Source of the DNA: Methylocystis sp.
Lineage (GTDB): Bacteria; Pseudomonadota; Alphaproteobacteria; Rhizobiales; Beijerinckiaceae
Reading direction: 5' to 3'
DNA length: 47,887 nucleotides
Assembly (NCBI GenBank): GCA_016177005.1
Contig: JACOWC010000056.1
Location: 1 to 47,887, forward strand
The position numbers and the translations under genes were made by a program. Below the pieces are notes generated by a model. It did no database searches and had not been told where the DNA came from. It worked only from the letters and a program-made list of their open reading frames with translations. Below, one piece after another: positions 29,777 through 39,013 of this stretch (its first letter is position 1; each line of letters starts with the position of its first letter).

Positions 29777-30777
29777 CGTTGCTTTTCTGCGGTCGGCGGC
29801 GCCTCGACGCGATCGGAGCGTGAATTTTTGCGAACCCGCTTCGGCGTCGCGGATTTCGACAAGGCCGCCAAAGCGACGAACCACGCCTTCGGCATGTCGA
29901 GCGGCAATCCGACCGGTATGCCGCCGACCTTCGGCGTCTGGTGATACCCGCGCATATTTTCGAACCCGGGCGAGGTGCAGGCGATGCAGGTCGATCCAAC
30001 TTGCGTGCAGGAGCCGCCGCCATTCCATGGCCGCTGGTTGCAATCGCCAACCGCTTGGGTCGCCTTGCATCCAAGATGCTCCATGAGACAGCCGCGCTCT
30101 GAAAAATGCTCGGCGCTCGCTTTGAACTCGTAGAATTCGTTGCGACTGCAACCGTGATGCGCCAGATGGTCGGCGAAGAGACGCGGTCTGCCGAACCTGT
30201 CCAAATCCGCTTGCGTGAAACGACCGAGCGACAACGCCAGCAGCGTCTCCATGATCCAGCCGGGATGCGGCGCACAGCCCGATACATTGATGACCGGCAG
30301 GCCCGCGCGCGAAAGATAATCGGCGCCGAGCGCTCCGCCGGGCTCGCTTGCGTGGAACTGCACGCCGCTGGCGTCGGTCGGATTGGGCGCGCCGGCCGGA
30401 ACGCCGCCGAAAGCGGCGCAGCTCCCGATGGCGACGCAATAATCGGCCAGCGGCGCCAGCGCCCTGACCCATTCCAGCATGCTTCGCCCGGTTCCGCTGA
30501 GCCTGTTGAACAGGCCAGATCCGTCCGGACCGTGCAACACCGATCCTTCAATGCATAGCGCGTCGAGCTTCAGCTCTCCGCGCTCGACTCGTCCCATGAT
30601 GGTTCGAGCTTCCTCGCCGGTTTCCTCGCTCACGCTCGGGTGCCAGAGCAACTCGACGCCGAAATTGCGCAGTTCTTCGAACCAGCCGGACGCGCCGCTT
30701 TCGAGAACCGACATTGTGCAGCCCCCGCAACCGCCAGCCTGTAGCCAGAGCACCGTGAACGGACTGCTGCGCTTCAT
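29773..30777 (-). CDS. hupU: Regulatory hydrogenase small subunit HupU/HoxB
   Basis: VLWLQAGGCGGCTMSVLESG with no Tat leader; CAAFGGVPAGAPNPTDA. Confidence 0.93.
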   Translation of the reverse strand: MKRSSPFTVLWLQAGGCGGCTMSVLESGASGWFEELRNFGVELLWHPSVSEETGEEARTIMGRVERGELKLDALCIEGSVLHGPDGSGLFNRLSGTGRSMLEWVRALAPLADYCVAIGSCAAFGGVPAGAPNPTDASGVQFHASEPGGALGADYLSRAGLPVINVSGCAPHPGWIMETLLALSLGRFTQADLDRFGRPRLFADHLAHHGCSRNEFYEFKASAEHFSERGCLMEHLGCKATQAVGDCNQRPWNGGGSCTQVGSTCIACTSPGFENMRGYHQTPKVGGIPVGLPLDMPKAWFVALAALSKSATPKRVRKNSRSDRVEAPPTAEKQR

Positions 30778-31014
30778 GTTCCCATTCGACCCGCTCGACA
30801 GAAGCGCTCATAGAAGCCGAGGTTAAACATCTTCGCAAGCGCTGCGGATGCGTTGCATTGTCCAACCGGCCGATTGAGCGACGTTTTGGGGCTTCTGATG
30901 GCGTTCGGCGTCTGGCGCTTTAGCGTTGCTGCGACGGCGCTCATCGAATGCGAATTCGGAAAGTGAAAGAATATTCATATATTTTCGCTGGAGACATACG
31001 CAAGGACCGACGCC

Positions 31015-31881
31015 ATGACCAACACGTTCACCCTCGGCGACCGGACAGTGAATCGGCTCGGTTACGGCGCAATGCAGCTCGCCGGACCTGGCGCATTTGG
31101 CGCGCCGCGCGATCGTGATGCGGCGCTCGCCGTATTGCGCGAAGCGGTCGCATCCGGGGTCAACCATATCGACACCAGCGACTTCTACGGACCGCATGTC
31201 GTCAACCGACTGATCCGCGAGGCTCTGCATCCTTATCCGGATGATCTCGTCATCGTCACCAAGATCGGCGCGCGGCGCGGCGACGATGGTTCATGGATTC
31301 CCGCTTTCTCGGCCGAAGAACTCGCGCAGGCCGTGCATGACAATCTACGCAATCTTGGTCTGGATACGCTCGAGGTGAATGTCCGCTTCATGTTCGGCGT
31401 TCACGGCCCCGCCGAAGGCTCGATCGAAGCTCCGCTCGCCGTGGTCGCGGCGCTTCAGAGGCAGGGCCTCATACGCCACATCGGCCTCAGCAACGTCACG
31501 GCCGCTCAGGTCGCGCAGGGACGCAGGATCTGCGACGTCGTCTGCGTGCAGAACCATTACAACCTCGCGCACCGGGTGGACGACGCCGTGATCGATGATC
31601 TGGCGCGCAGCGGCGTCGCCTACACGCCGTTCTTTCCGCTCGGCGGCTTCACCCCGCTGCAATCCTCGACCCTGTCTGACGTCGCACAGAGCCTCGGCGT
31701 CACGCCCATGCAGGTCGCGCTCGCCTGGCTGCTTCGCCGCGCCCCAAATATTTTGCTGATCCCCGGCACATCATCGCTCACCCATCTGCGGGAGAATCTT
31801 GCAGCGGCCGAACTCGATTTGCCGGAGGAGGCGATGGTCGCGCTCGACGGCGTTTCAGCAGACGACAGTTCGTCAGAGTGA
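31015..31881 (+). CDS. Aldo/keto reductase
   Basis: RLGYGAMQLAGPGAFG...GVNHIDTSDFYGPHVVNRLI...IGLSNVTAAQV...LIPGTSSLTHLRENL. Confidence 0.92.
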   Translation: MTNTFTLGDRTVNRLGYGAMQLAGPGAFGAPRDRDAALAVLREAVASGVNHIDTSDFYGPHVVNRLIREALHPYPDDLVIVTKIGARRGDDGSWIPAFSAEELAQAVHDNLRNLGLDTLEVNVRFMFGVHGPAEGSIEAPLAVVAALQRQGLIRHIGLSNVTAAQVAQGRRICDVVCVQNHYNLAHRVDDAVIDDLARSGVAYTPFFPLGGFTPLQSSTLSDVAQSLGVTPMQVALAWLLRRAPNILLIPGTSSLTHLRENLAAAELDLPEEAMVALDGVSADDSSSE

Positions 31882-31957
31882 GCGATCCGTGGCGCGCCGT
31901 TCGCGGCGAGCGCGGCGGCGTCAAATTGCGAAACCTGGCCTGTCGTTCGGTTTGCGC

Positions 31958-33328
31958 TTAGACAGGCTCCCAGGCCTGTTTGGATGCCAGCTTTTCCGCC
32001 TGAGCGCCGGCGCGCAGCCGTGCCGGGCGATTCTCCAAACCGCTCCAATAGGCCTCGAATTCCGCGCGCCTGTCGATCACGCCAAAGCGCAGGCCAAATC
32101 CGATCATGGACCCGACATAAATGTCAGCGGCGGTGAAGGTGTCGCCGGCGATATAGCGGCGTCCCGCCACCGCCTTGGCGAGCGCATCCATCACAGCGGC
32201 GTAGGAGCCGTAACCGAAACGGCCCTGCATCTCCGGCGTCGCCGGATCCCAGCCGACGGCGTGATTGTTCATTGCCGGCTCCACGCATCCGGCCGCAAAA
32301 AACAGCCAACGATAATAGTCGCCGCGCGCGGGCGGCTCGGGCGCGAGCCCGGCCTGCGGAAATGCGTCCGCGAGGTAGGCGCAGATGGCGGCGGTCTCCG
32401 TCACCACTTGATCGCCGTGCCTGATCGCCGGGACCTTGCCCATCGGATTGACGGCCAGATACTCCGGAGCCTTGATCGTCGTGCCGTAATCCTTCACTTC
32501 GATCGAATAAGGCGCGCCGATTTCCTCCAGCATCCAATGCGCGATCATGCCGCGCGATTGCGGATTGGTATAAAGAACGAGTTCCTTCGTCATCACAGCT
32601 CCCTTGGCGTCTGCAGAGGCCGAGCGACCATAGGCGGGGACGCTGTCAGCTTCTGTCAGCATGTTTTGCCGCCAGTCCTTGACCAGCGCCCGGCGACGGC
32701 GCGGCGGGCGAGCGTCCAAGATCAGCGCGGCTTCAATCCTGTCGGCGCGAAAATGTCGGAAAGCGGCCCGTAGTTCGCACCAGGCCGCCAGTACGCGCGT
32801 CGATTCAAAAAAGCCCAGCGCCACTGGCCATATGACCCGCTCGGTTCGCGCGCCCTTATCGTCGCGATAGCTGACGGCAAGCTTGCGCTCTTCGCGCAGC
32901 GCCTGCCGCAGCAGCCTCAAGTCGATATGTTGCGGCCGCTCCCAACCCGGGCCGACGATGAGCGCGTCGTCTTCCAGTCGTTCTTCGAGGTTTTTCGGCA
33001 GGACAGCCGAAATTTTCGCCACGGCATTGCGCGCGGCGTCGGAAAGCGCATTATCGGTGCGCCGCGCCACCCACCTTGCGCCAAGCGCCAGCGCCTCGAT
33101 CTCTTCCTCCGAAAACATCAGCGGCGGCAACAGAAAGCCGGGGCGCAGGACATAGCCGACGCCGGGCTCGCCATCGATTTCCGCGCCCAATGACTGCAAG
33201 GCGGCGATGTCGCGATAGAGCGTGCGCAGGGAGACGCCAGCCTCACGGGCGAGTTCCGCCCCGCTCGCCGGCCGGCGGCGGCGGCGAAGCATTTGCAAGA
33301 TGTCAAACAATCGATGCGTGCGCGACAT
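31958..33328 (-). CDS. Single ORF: YafY/WYL-type HTH regulator fused in frame to a glutathione S-transferase (possible internal GST start at 32593)
   Basis: N-term MSRTHRLFDILQMLRRRRRPASGAELAREAGVSLRTLYRDIAALQ; C-term MTKELVLYTNPQSRGMIAHWMLEEIGAPYSIEVKDYGTTIKAPEYLAVNPMGKVPAI; no stop between. SD-like aaggga precedes the internal ATG. Confidence 0.85.
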   Translation of the reverse strand: MSRTHRLFDILQMLRRRRRPASGAELAREAGVSLRTLYRDIAALQSLGAEIDGEPGVGYVLRPGFLLPPLMFSEEEIEALALGARWVARRTDNALSDAARNAVAKISAVLPKNLEERLEDDALIVGPGWERPQHIDLRLLRQALREERKLAVSYRDDKGARTERVIWPVALGFFESTRVLAAWCELRAAFRHFRADRIEAALILDARPPRRRRALVKDWRQNMLTEADSVPAYGRSASADAKGAVMTKELVLYTNPQSRGMIAHWMLEEIGAPYSIEVKDYGTTIKAPEYLAVNPMGKVPAIRHGDQVVTETAAICAYLADAFPQAGLAPEPPARGDYYRWLFFAAGCVEPAMNNHAVGWDPATPEMQGRFGYGSYAAVMDALAKAVAGRRYIAGDTFTAADIYVGSMIGFGLRFGVIDRRAEFEAYWSGLENRPARLRAGAQAEKLASKQAWEPV

Positions 33329-33468
33329 GGCGGCAGGATATCGCAAACTCCGATATCGCAAACTCCCGCAAAACTGTGGCGGGGGACTTAGGTCCGCGCC
33401 CGATTTCCCTCGCCGGTCGAGCCATCCGTTGGTCCAGAAAAGTCAGGTCAAGACCAGCTTTGCCTGCA

Positions 33469-34275
33469 TCAGCGGCCCATGGTTGTCAGCACCGCTTCGA
33501 TCGGCGCTGAATCGATCGTCAATCCGCCATTGAAGGGATTGTCGAGCGCGGCGATGAGAAACACCACCGAGCCCATAAACAGCGCCATCGCGCCGCTGAG
33601 GATCAGATGCACATGCGGCTCCATGTCGAAGATGCACAATAGGGCGATCAACAGAAAGCCGCCGAGACAGACCACCCACCAGAGCGCGCTCGGAATGCCG
33701 TCCCGCCCGGCGGCATTGAGATAGCGACGATGCTCGACGAGCGCGTTCAATCGAGTGAACGTCTCCGTTTGGACCATCTCCTGGCTTCTGAGCCTGGGCT
33801 GAAAATTCATGACTTGCTCGAATAGCGCCGTCAATGCGCGCGAAGATGAATGGGGGTCCTGAGGAATATCTGGCGGCGGATGCACGGCGTCGATCGCCTC
33901 GCGCGCATAGTCGCGCAGCTTTTCCTGAAGCTCGCTCCGCGTCGGCTGCGGAAAGCCTTCGAAATCCTGGTGAAGCGCGGCGATCGCCAACGCTTCCTTG
34001 GAGACGACGTCGCCGACGGCGGAAAAATCCTGATAGGCCTCCACCGCCAGCAATCCGAGCAGAATGCCGTATAGCGTGCAGAACGCCGTCAACGTCAGTC
34101 CGATCATCTCATTGGCGTTGCGGCGCCCATGTATCCACCTATGCGCCTCCCGCCGACAAAGAAACACGCCCAGCCAGGTCACGCCCAGAGAGCCCAGGCA
34201 GAACAGAGCGGCCATTTGCGCGACGGACAGATGCTTGAATAATCCGGGCACAGGCGCCTCCTTTTTCGGCGGCAT
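33469..34275 (-). CDS. Bestrophin-like/DUF4239 membrane protein
   Basis: NEMIGLTLTAFCTLYGILLGLLAVEAYQDFSAVGDVVSKEALAIAALH...FLIAALDNPFNGGLTIDSAPIE. Confidence 0.8.
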   Translation of the reverse strand: MPPKKEAPVPGLFKHLSVAQMAALFCLGSLGVTWLGVFLCRREAHRWIHGRRNANEMIGLTLTAFCTLYGILLGLLAVEAYQDFSAVGDVVSKEALAIAALHQDFEGFPQPTRSELQEKLRDYAREAIDAVHPPPDIPQDPHSSSRALTALFEQVMNFQPRLRSQEMVQTETFTRLNALVEHRRYLNAAGRDGIPSALWWVVCLGGFLLIALLCIFDMEPHVHLILSGAMALFMGSVVFLIAALDNPFNGGLTIDSAPIEAVLTTMGR

Positions 34276-34307
34276 TAGCAGGCGGCCGCGTCAAATTGTC
34301 AAAATCC

Positions 34308-34508
34308 TCATCGGTTGAACAGCCACAACAGCAGGCTGATGACGACGCTCAAAACGATTGACGACGCGAGTGGAAAATAGAAGCGAAAATTGCCGCGTTC
34401 GACAACGATGTCGCCGGGCAGACGTCCGAGTCCAAACCGCTCGCCGATCATCCACAACACGCCGAGTCCGATCAGGACGAGCCCGGCGAATATAAGAAAC
34501 CTGGCCAT
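34308..34508 (-). CDS. DUF2905 small membrane protein
   Basis: MARFLIFAGLVLIGLGVLWMIGERFGLGRLPGDIVVERGNFRFYFPLASSIVLSVVISLLLWLF. Confidence 0.9.
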   Translation of the reverse strand: MARFLIFAGLVLIGLGVLWMIGERFGLGRLPGDIVVERGNFRFYFPLASSIVLSVVISLLLWLFNR

Positions 34509-34892
34509 AGCTACCTCTTTTCGCCTTTGGCGCCGACGCTTTAGACGCCGCCATCTCGCGCGTTTTTAAGCGAAATCGCCAGCCGCGCGGACGGCTGGCG
34601 AGCGCTGCGGCTTCTGGTGACATATTGTCGCGAAACCGCAATTTTGAGCCCGATCCGCTTGACCGGCCGCCAGCTCGAACGCTAGCTGCCGGCGAAGGGT
34701 TCGATGCATACACATTCGGTTGCGCCTGCGGCGAACCGACGCAATCGAACCGACGGCGCATGGCGCGCCTCTTGCGGGAGCCTGTTGGAGACGCAGGCCG
34801 CGCGACGCTTCGCAAAGCAACCGTCTCGTTGAATGTCGCTCCTGATGCGATCGCCGGCGCGCAGCGGTTGCGTGCGACTATGAGGTTTTCTG

Positions 34893-35003
34893 ATGAGGCC
34901 TGATCACATTTATCTCGCCATGACCATGGTCAAGCACGGCACCCTGGCCGCCGCTTGCATCTACGCGTTCAAGATTGTCTCGTTCTTCGTCAAGACGCTC
35001 TAG
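34893..35003 (+). CDS. Possible 36-aa small protein with a hydrophobic segment
   Basis: MRPDHIYLAMTMVKHGTLAAACIYAFKIVSFFVKTL*; gagg about 8 nt upstream of the ATG. Not in the ORF list (short). Confidence 0.35.
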   Translation: MRPDHIYLAMTMVKHGTLAAACIYAFKIVSFFVKTL

Positions 35004-35082
35004 TTTCGCGCGCCGTTGCGCCGGCGCCGCCCTTCGCGCATAACCCTTCCTACGCATCGGTGCGACGGAAGGGCGCAGGTTC

Positions 35083-35766
35083 ATGGCGGCGATTGATGGT
35101 CCGAGGGTGCAGGCGCGTTCCGGCAAGCCGAAGCAGCTTGTCGTTTTTCTCCATGGCTACGGCGCCGACGGCGCCGATCTCATCGAGATCGGCCGCCAAT
35201 GGCGCGCGTTCCTCCCCGACGCCGATTTCGTCGCGCCACATGCGCCGGAGCGATGCGCCGCGTCGCCGACCGGTCGACAGTGGTTTCCGCTCACCATGCG
35301 CGACCCCGAAGAGCGCTGGCGCGGCTGCGTCGCGGCGCGTCCGACGCTTGACGCTTTTCTCGACGCCGAACTCGCCAAGCGCGGATTTGACGATAGAGCG
35401 CTCGCGCTCGTCGGATTCAGCCAGGGCACGATGATGGCGCTGCATGCGGGCCTGCGCCGCAAGCGCGCGCCGCGCGCAATCCTCGGCTATTCGGGCGTCT
35501 ATGTGCTGGGGCCGGCTCAGTCCGGCGAAGATCCGGCGGCCTATGACAAGCCGCCGCCGGTCCTTCTCGTCCATGGCGAAGAAGACGAAATGATCCCCGT
35601 CGAGGCGCTGCTCATGTCCGCCAATGCGCTCGCGGATTTGGGCGTGCCGACTCAATGGCATCTCTCGGCGCGGCTCGGCCACGGAATCGACGAAACTGGA
35701 CTGATCCACGGCGCCTTGTTCCTGGCGCAGTCGTTCGGCGTCGCCGTCGAATTTCGTCGGCGCTGA
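35083..35766 (+). CDS. Phospholipase/carboxylesterase-type alpha/beta hydrolase
   Basis: LVVFLHGYGADGADLIEIG...LVGFSQGTMMALHAGLRR...PVLLVHGEEDEMIPVEA. Confidence 0.92.
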   Translation: MAAIDGPRVQARSGKPKQLVVFLHGYGADGADLIEIGRQWRAFLPDADFVAPHAPERCAASPTGRQWFPLTMRDPEERWRGCVAARPTLDAFLDAELAKRGFDDRALALVGFSQGTMMALHAGLRRKRAPRAILGYSGVYVLGPAQSGEDPAAYDKPPPVLLVHGEEDEMIPVEALLMSANALADLGVPTQWHLSARLGHGIDETGLIHGALFLAQSFGVAVEFRRR

Positions 35767-35769
35767 CGC

Positions 35770-36519
35770 TTATCCGAGCCCGGCTTCCGCGCCGGCGGGC
35801 TCCATCGCTGGTTCGAGTTCGATTGGAGCGCGGCGCACGGCGCGGCGCGCAATTGGACGATAGAGCTGCTTCGTCGCCTCGACGATGTGCACGCCGCCGC
35901 CTGGCAGCGAGAAGCGGCCGGCGATGCGCTCGAAGGCGGGCGCCGAGCGCAGCAGCGACGCGCGCTGGAACGGCGGCACGTAAAGCGCCTCGTCCCAATA
36001 AAGCGGCAGGAATTGCGCCTCCTGCAGCAATTGCTGCAACTGGCCGCGCGAATAGGGATGACCCTGTCCGAAGGGCGTCGTGTCGACGCGCGCCCACAGT
36101 CCGGTGCGGCTCGGCGCGACGATCAGCACGCGACCGCCGGCCGCAAGAATGCGCCAAACTTCTTCAAGCAGGTCGTGCGGATGCTCGTCCGTCTCGATCG
36201 CATGCACGATCAGGATGCGATCCATGCTGGCGTCGGGCAGGGGCGTCATCGAGGGCTCCACCAGTGCCGAGGCGGAGCGACCGTCGAGCGGCCAGTGAAC
36301 GACGCCCTGCGTCGCCGGCATGAAGGCGAGAACGCGCTGCGCCTTCTCGCGAAAATCGTCGAGATAGGGCGTGGCGTAGCCAAGGCCGAGCACGCGCAGC
36401 CCTGCATGGTCCTGCCAGCGTGCGCGCACCAGCCGCGACACCAGGCGGCGCGCCACTTGTCCCAGCGCCGTGTCGTAAAAGGCGCGCAAATCGACGACGT
36501 CGAGCATGGCGCCGATCAT
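35770..36519 (-). CDS. SAM-dependent class I methyltransferase
   Basis: LRVLGLGYATPYLDDF...ASMDRILIVHAIETDEHPHDLLEEVWRILAAGGRVLIVAPSRTGLWAR. Confidence 0.88.
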   Translation of the reverse strand: MIGAMLDVVDLRAFYDTALGQVARRLVSRLVRARWQDHAGLRVLGLGYATPYLDDFREKAQRVLAFMPATQGVVHWPLDGRSASALVEPSMTPLPDASMDRILIVHAIETDEHPHDLLEEVWRILAAGGRVLIVAPSRTGLWARVDTTPFGQGHPYSRGQLQQLLQEAQFLPLYWDEALYVPPFQRASLLRSAPAFERIAGRFSLPGGGVHIVEATKQLYRPIARRAVRRAPIELEPAMEPAGAEAGLG

Positions 36520-36549
36520 CGGCGCAATCCATCAGTGGCGCAAGGCGCG

Positions 36550-36668
36550 TTAGATCACGCTGCGTTTAGGCGAATCGCCTGAACGCGGATGACGTGATCG
36601 ATTCCAAAAACTTAGAGCGCGCTTTACGCGAAAAACCGGCGTCCACTTTTTCGCGAGCCGCGCTCTGG
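36550..36668 (+). repeat. Twin-hairpin palindromic element, copy B
   Basis: ttagatcacgctgcgtttaggcgaatcgcctgaacgcggatgacgtgatcgattccaaaaacttagagcgcgctttacgcgaaaaaccggcgtccactttttcgcgagccgcgctctgg. Confidence 0.92.
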
Positions 36669-36743
36669 CCGCTTTGGCCCGGCTGTCGGTTTTTTTGGCC
36701 GGTCGCGTTATGATAGAGAAATGACGAAGGAGATCGCCGCGCC

Positions 36744-37520
36744 ATGGCGTTGGAAGTCGCGCAGTTCATCTGCCTCAACGATAATTTCGGCCTGCTCGTC
36801 CATGAGCCGGAGCTCGGCGCGACCGCAAGCGTCGACGCGCCCGACGGCGAAGCGATCGCCAATGAGGCCGAGCGGCGCGGCTGGCCGCTGACGCATCTGC
36901 TGCTCACGCATCATCACGCCGATCACGTGCAGGGAACACAGACGCTCAAAACGCGCTTTCCGCACATGAAGGTCATCGGCGCCGCCAAGGATGCGCATCG
37001 ACTGCCGCCGCTCGATCGCGCGGTTTCAGAAGGCGACGTCGTCGAAATCGGCGAAGCGCGCGCGCGCGTCATCGAAACGCCCGGCCATACGCTCGGACAT
37101 ATCGCCTATTACTTCGAGGACGATGAAATCGTGTTTGTCGGCGACACGCTGTTCTCGCTCGGCTGCGGACGCGTTTTTGAGGGCACCATGGACATGATGC
37201 ATCTCACCCTCGAAGCGCTCGCCAATTTGCCCGGGGAAACGCTGGTCTATTGCGGCCACGAATATACCCAGGCGAACGCCAAATTCGCGCTCACCGTCGA
37301 CCCCGAAAATTCGGTGCTGCGCGCGCGGGCGCAAACCGTCGCCGATCTGCGCAAGGACGGAAAATTTACCCTGCCGACGACGATCACGCTCGAGAACGCC
37401 ACAAATCCGTTTCTGCGGGTCGAGGATCCGAGCGTAGCGGCCGCGATGGGCATGCGGGGCGCGGACCCTTCCGCGGTTTTCGCGGCGATGCGCGAGCGCA
37501 AGAACAAATTCGCCGCATGA
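36744..37520 (+). CDS. gloB: Hydroxyacylglutathione hydrolase (glyoxalase II)
   Basis: THLLLTHHHADHVQGTQTLK...ETPGHTLGHIAYYFEDDEIVFVGDTLFSLGCGRVFEGT. Confidence 0.95.
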   Translation: MALEVAQFICLNDNFGLLVHEPELGATASVDAPDGEAIANEAERRGWPLTHLLLTHHHADHVQGTQTLKTRFPHMKVIGAAKDAHRLPPLDRAVSEGDVVEIGEARARVIETPGHTLGHIAYYFEDDEIVFVGDTLFSLGCGRVFEGTMDMMHLTLEALANLPGETLVYCGHEYTQANAKFALTVDPENSVLRARAQTVADLRKDGKFTLPTTITLENATNPFLRVEDPSVAAAMGMRGADPSAVFAAMRERKNKFAA

Positions 37521-38086
37521 CGGGCGCGCTTTCGACGCAGGAGGTGGTGCGGCTTCTCGATCTGGCGCCCCATCCCGAGGGCGGCTTCTATCGCCAGACG
37601 TTTCGCGATTCCTCGTCGGTGGGCGGCGGCCGCGCCGCCTCGACGGCGATCTATTATCTGCTCTCCGGCGGCGGAGTCTCCGCCTGGCATCGGGTCGACG
37701 CCGCCGAAGTCTGGCACTTCTACGCCGGCGCCACGCTGGAGCTTAAGATCGCGACGTTAGATCACGCTGTGTTTAGGCAAAATCGCCTAAACGCAGATGA
37801 CGTGATCGATTTCAAAAGTTTAGAGCGCGCTTTGTGCGAAAAACCGGATTCCACTTTTTCGCAGCGCGCTCCAGGCGCGCCGACCGAAATCCTGCGACTT
37901 GGCGCCGAGCTCGGCGCTGGCGAGCGGCCGCAAGCCGTGGTCCCCGCAGGCGTCTGGCAGTCGGCGAAAAGTCTCGGCCGGGGTCCCGACGAATGGACTC
38001 TCGTCGGCTGCACAGTGGCGCCGGGCTTCGAATTCGCCGGCTTCGAACTGGCGCCGGCGGATTTCTCGCCCGACTGTTCAGCTTGA
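37517..38086 (+). CDS. DUF985-type cupin protein carrying an in-frame palindromic-element insertion
   Basis: MTGALSTQEVVRLLDLAPHPEGGFYRQTFRDSSS...VWHFYAGATLELKIAT-[LDHAVFRQNRLNADDVIDFKSLERALCEKPDSTFSQRA]-PGAPTEILRLGAELGAGERPQAVVPAGVWQSA. The ORF-list entry starts upstream at 37250; ATG at 37517 overlaps the gloB stop. Confidence 0.9.
   Translation: MTGALSTQEVVRLLDLAPHPEGGFYRQTFRDSSSVGGGRAASTAIYYLLSGGGVSAWHRVDAAEVWHFYAGATLELKIATLDHAVFRQNRLNADDVIDFKSLERALCEKPDSTFSQRAPGAPTEILRLGAELGAGERPQAVVPAGVWQSAKSLGRGPDEWTLVGCTVAPGFEFAGFELAPADFSPDCSA
37757..37872 (+). repeat. Twin-hairpin palindromic element, copy C (in frame inside the DUF985 cupin)
   Basis: ttagatcacgctgtgtttaggcaaaatcgcctaaacgcagatgacgtgatcgatttcaaaagtttagagcgcgctttgtgcgaaaaaccggattccactttttcgcagcgcgctcc. 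Confidence 0.95.
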
Positions 38087-38173
38087 ACGCAAAGGCGTTC
38101 AGCCCATCGGGGCTTTGACCGGCCCGGCGGATAGTGTATCGGGTCGCAGACAAGAAAAAGAGGAAATGCCTGG

Positions 38174-39013
38174 ATGTGCTGGAGTGGAGAGGCGTCAACG
38201 GTGTTGGCGGCGACGGGGATCGCCGGCGCGGCCTATTCGGCGCTCAAGAAAGCCCCCGAACCGCTCGCCCTCTGGGTCTGCCTTCTCTATTTCGCCAGCA
38301 TGGAGTCGCTTCAGGCGGTCGCCTATTCGGTCTTAAACCAATGCGACTCGCCGCTAAATCAATTGATGACCATGTTTGGTTATCTCCACATAACCTTCCA
38401 GCCTTTCTTCATTAACGCCGTCGCGCTCTATTTCATGCCCAAAGACAGCGCCAGGATTATCGCGCCCTGGGCCTATTTCGGCTGTTTCGTCGCGGCCATC
38501 GCCATGCTGCTCCAGCTCTATCCCTTCGCCTGGGCTGGCCACTGCGCCCTGGGAAGGCCGTTGTGCGGCGACGTGCTGTGCACGGTGCGCGGCGAATGGC
38601 ACATCGCCTGGCTGCTGCCGACCAACGGACTCGGCAACTCCATGGCGGACAACGCCTATCTCGGGCGCGGCTACATCGAATATCCGCTGATGGCCTTCTA
38701 CATTCCGTCGCTTTACGGCAGCTGGCGATTCATCCTGTTCTCCTGGGTCGCCGGGCCGTTCCTGGCGAGTCTGACCACCGGCAACATCAATGAATGGCCG
38801 GCGGTCTGGTGCCTGTTCTCGATCGGGCTGGTGCTCGCCATCATCAAGACCCCGTTGCGTTACCACCTGCATGTCGGCGATCCGTGGTGGATGATGCTTT
38901 ATAAGTGGTGGAAGCGGCGGAAAGCGGCCGCCAAGGCCGCCGTCGCCGCCGCGCCCGTACGCCCGGCCGAACCCGCCGCTCTCATCGCGGAAATCAAAGA
39001 GCCGGCGGAATAG
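38174..39013 (+). CDS. DUF5765-type multispanning membrane protein
   Basis: MCWSGEASTVLAATGIAGAAYSALKKAPEPLALWVCLLYFASMESLQAVAYSV...; multiple TM helices. Confidence 0.8.
   Translation: MCWSGEASTVLAATGIAGAAYSALKKAPEPLALWVCLLYFASMESLQAVAYSVLNQCDSPLNQLMTMFGYLHITFQPFFINAVALYFMPKDSARIIAPWAYFGCFVAAIAMLLQLYPFAWAGHCALGRPLCGDVLCTVRGEWHIAWLLPTNGLGNSMADNAYLGRGYIEYPLMAFYIPSLYGSWRFILFSWVAGPFLASLTTGNINEWPAVWCLFSIGLVLAIIKTPLRYHLHVGDPWWMMLYKWWKRRKAAAKAAVAAAPVRPAEPAALIAEIKEPAE

Noticed and set aside
34520-34570. Possible extra degenerate copy of the twin-hairpin element (ctttagacgccgccatctcgcgcgtttttaagcgaaatcgcc)
   Set aside because: Matches too short and out of order compared with copies A-F.
35655-36323. 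222-aa plus-strand Arg-rich ORF
   Set aside because: Antisense to the methyltransferase; Arg/Ala-rich composition is a shadow artefact.
36566-36907. Minus-strand ORF containing AREKVDAGFSRKARSKFLESITSSAFRRFA
   Set aside because: Reverse-frame reading of element copy B plus antisense of gloB; not a supported gene.
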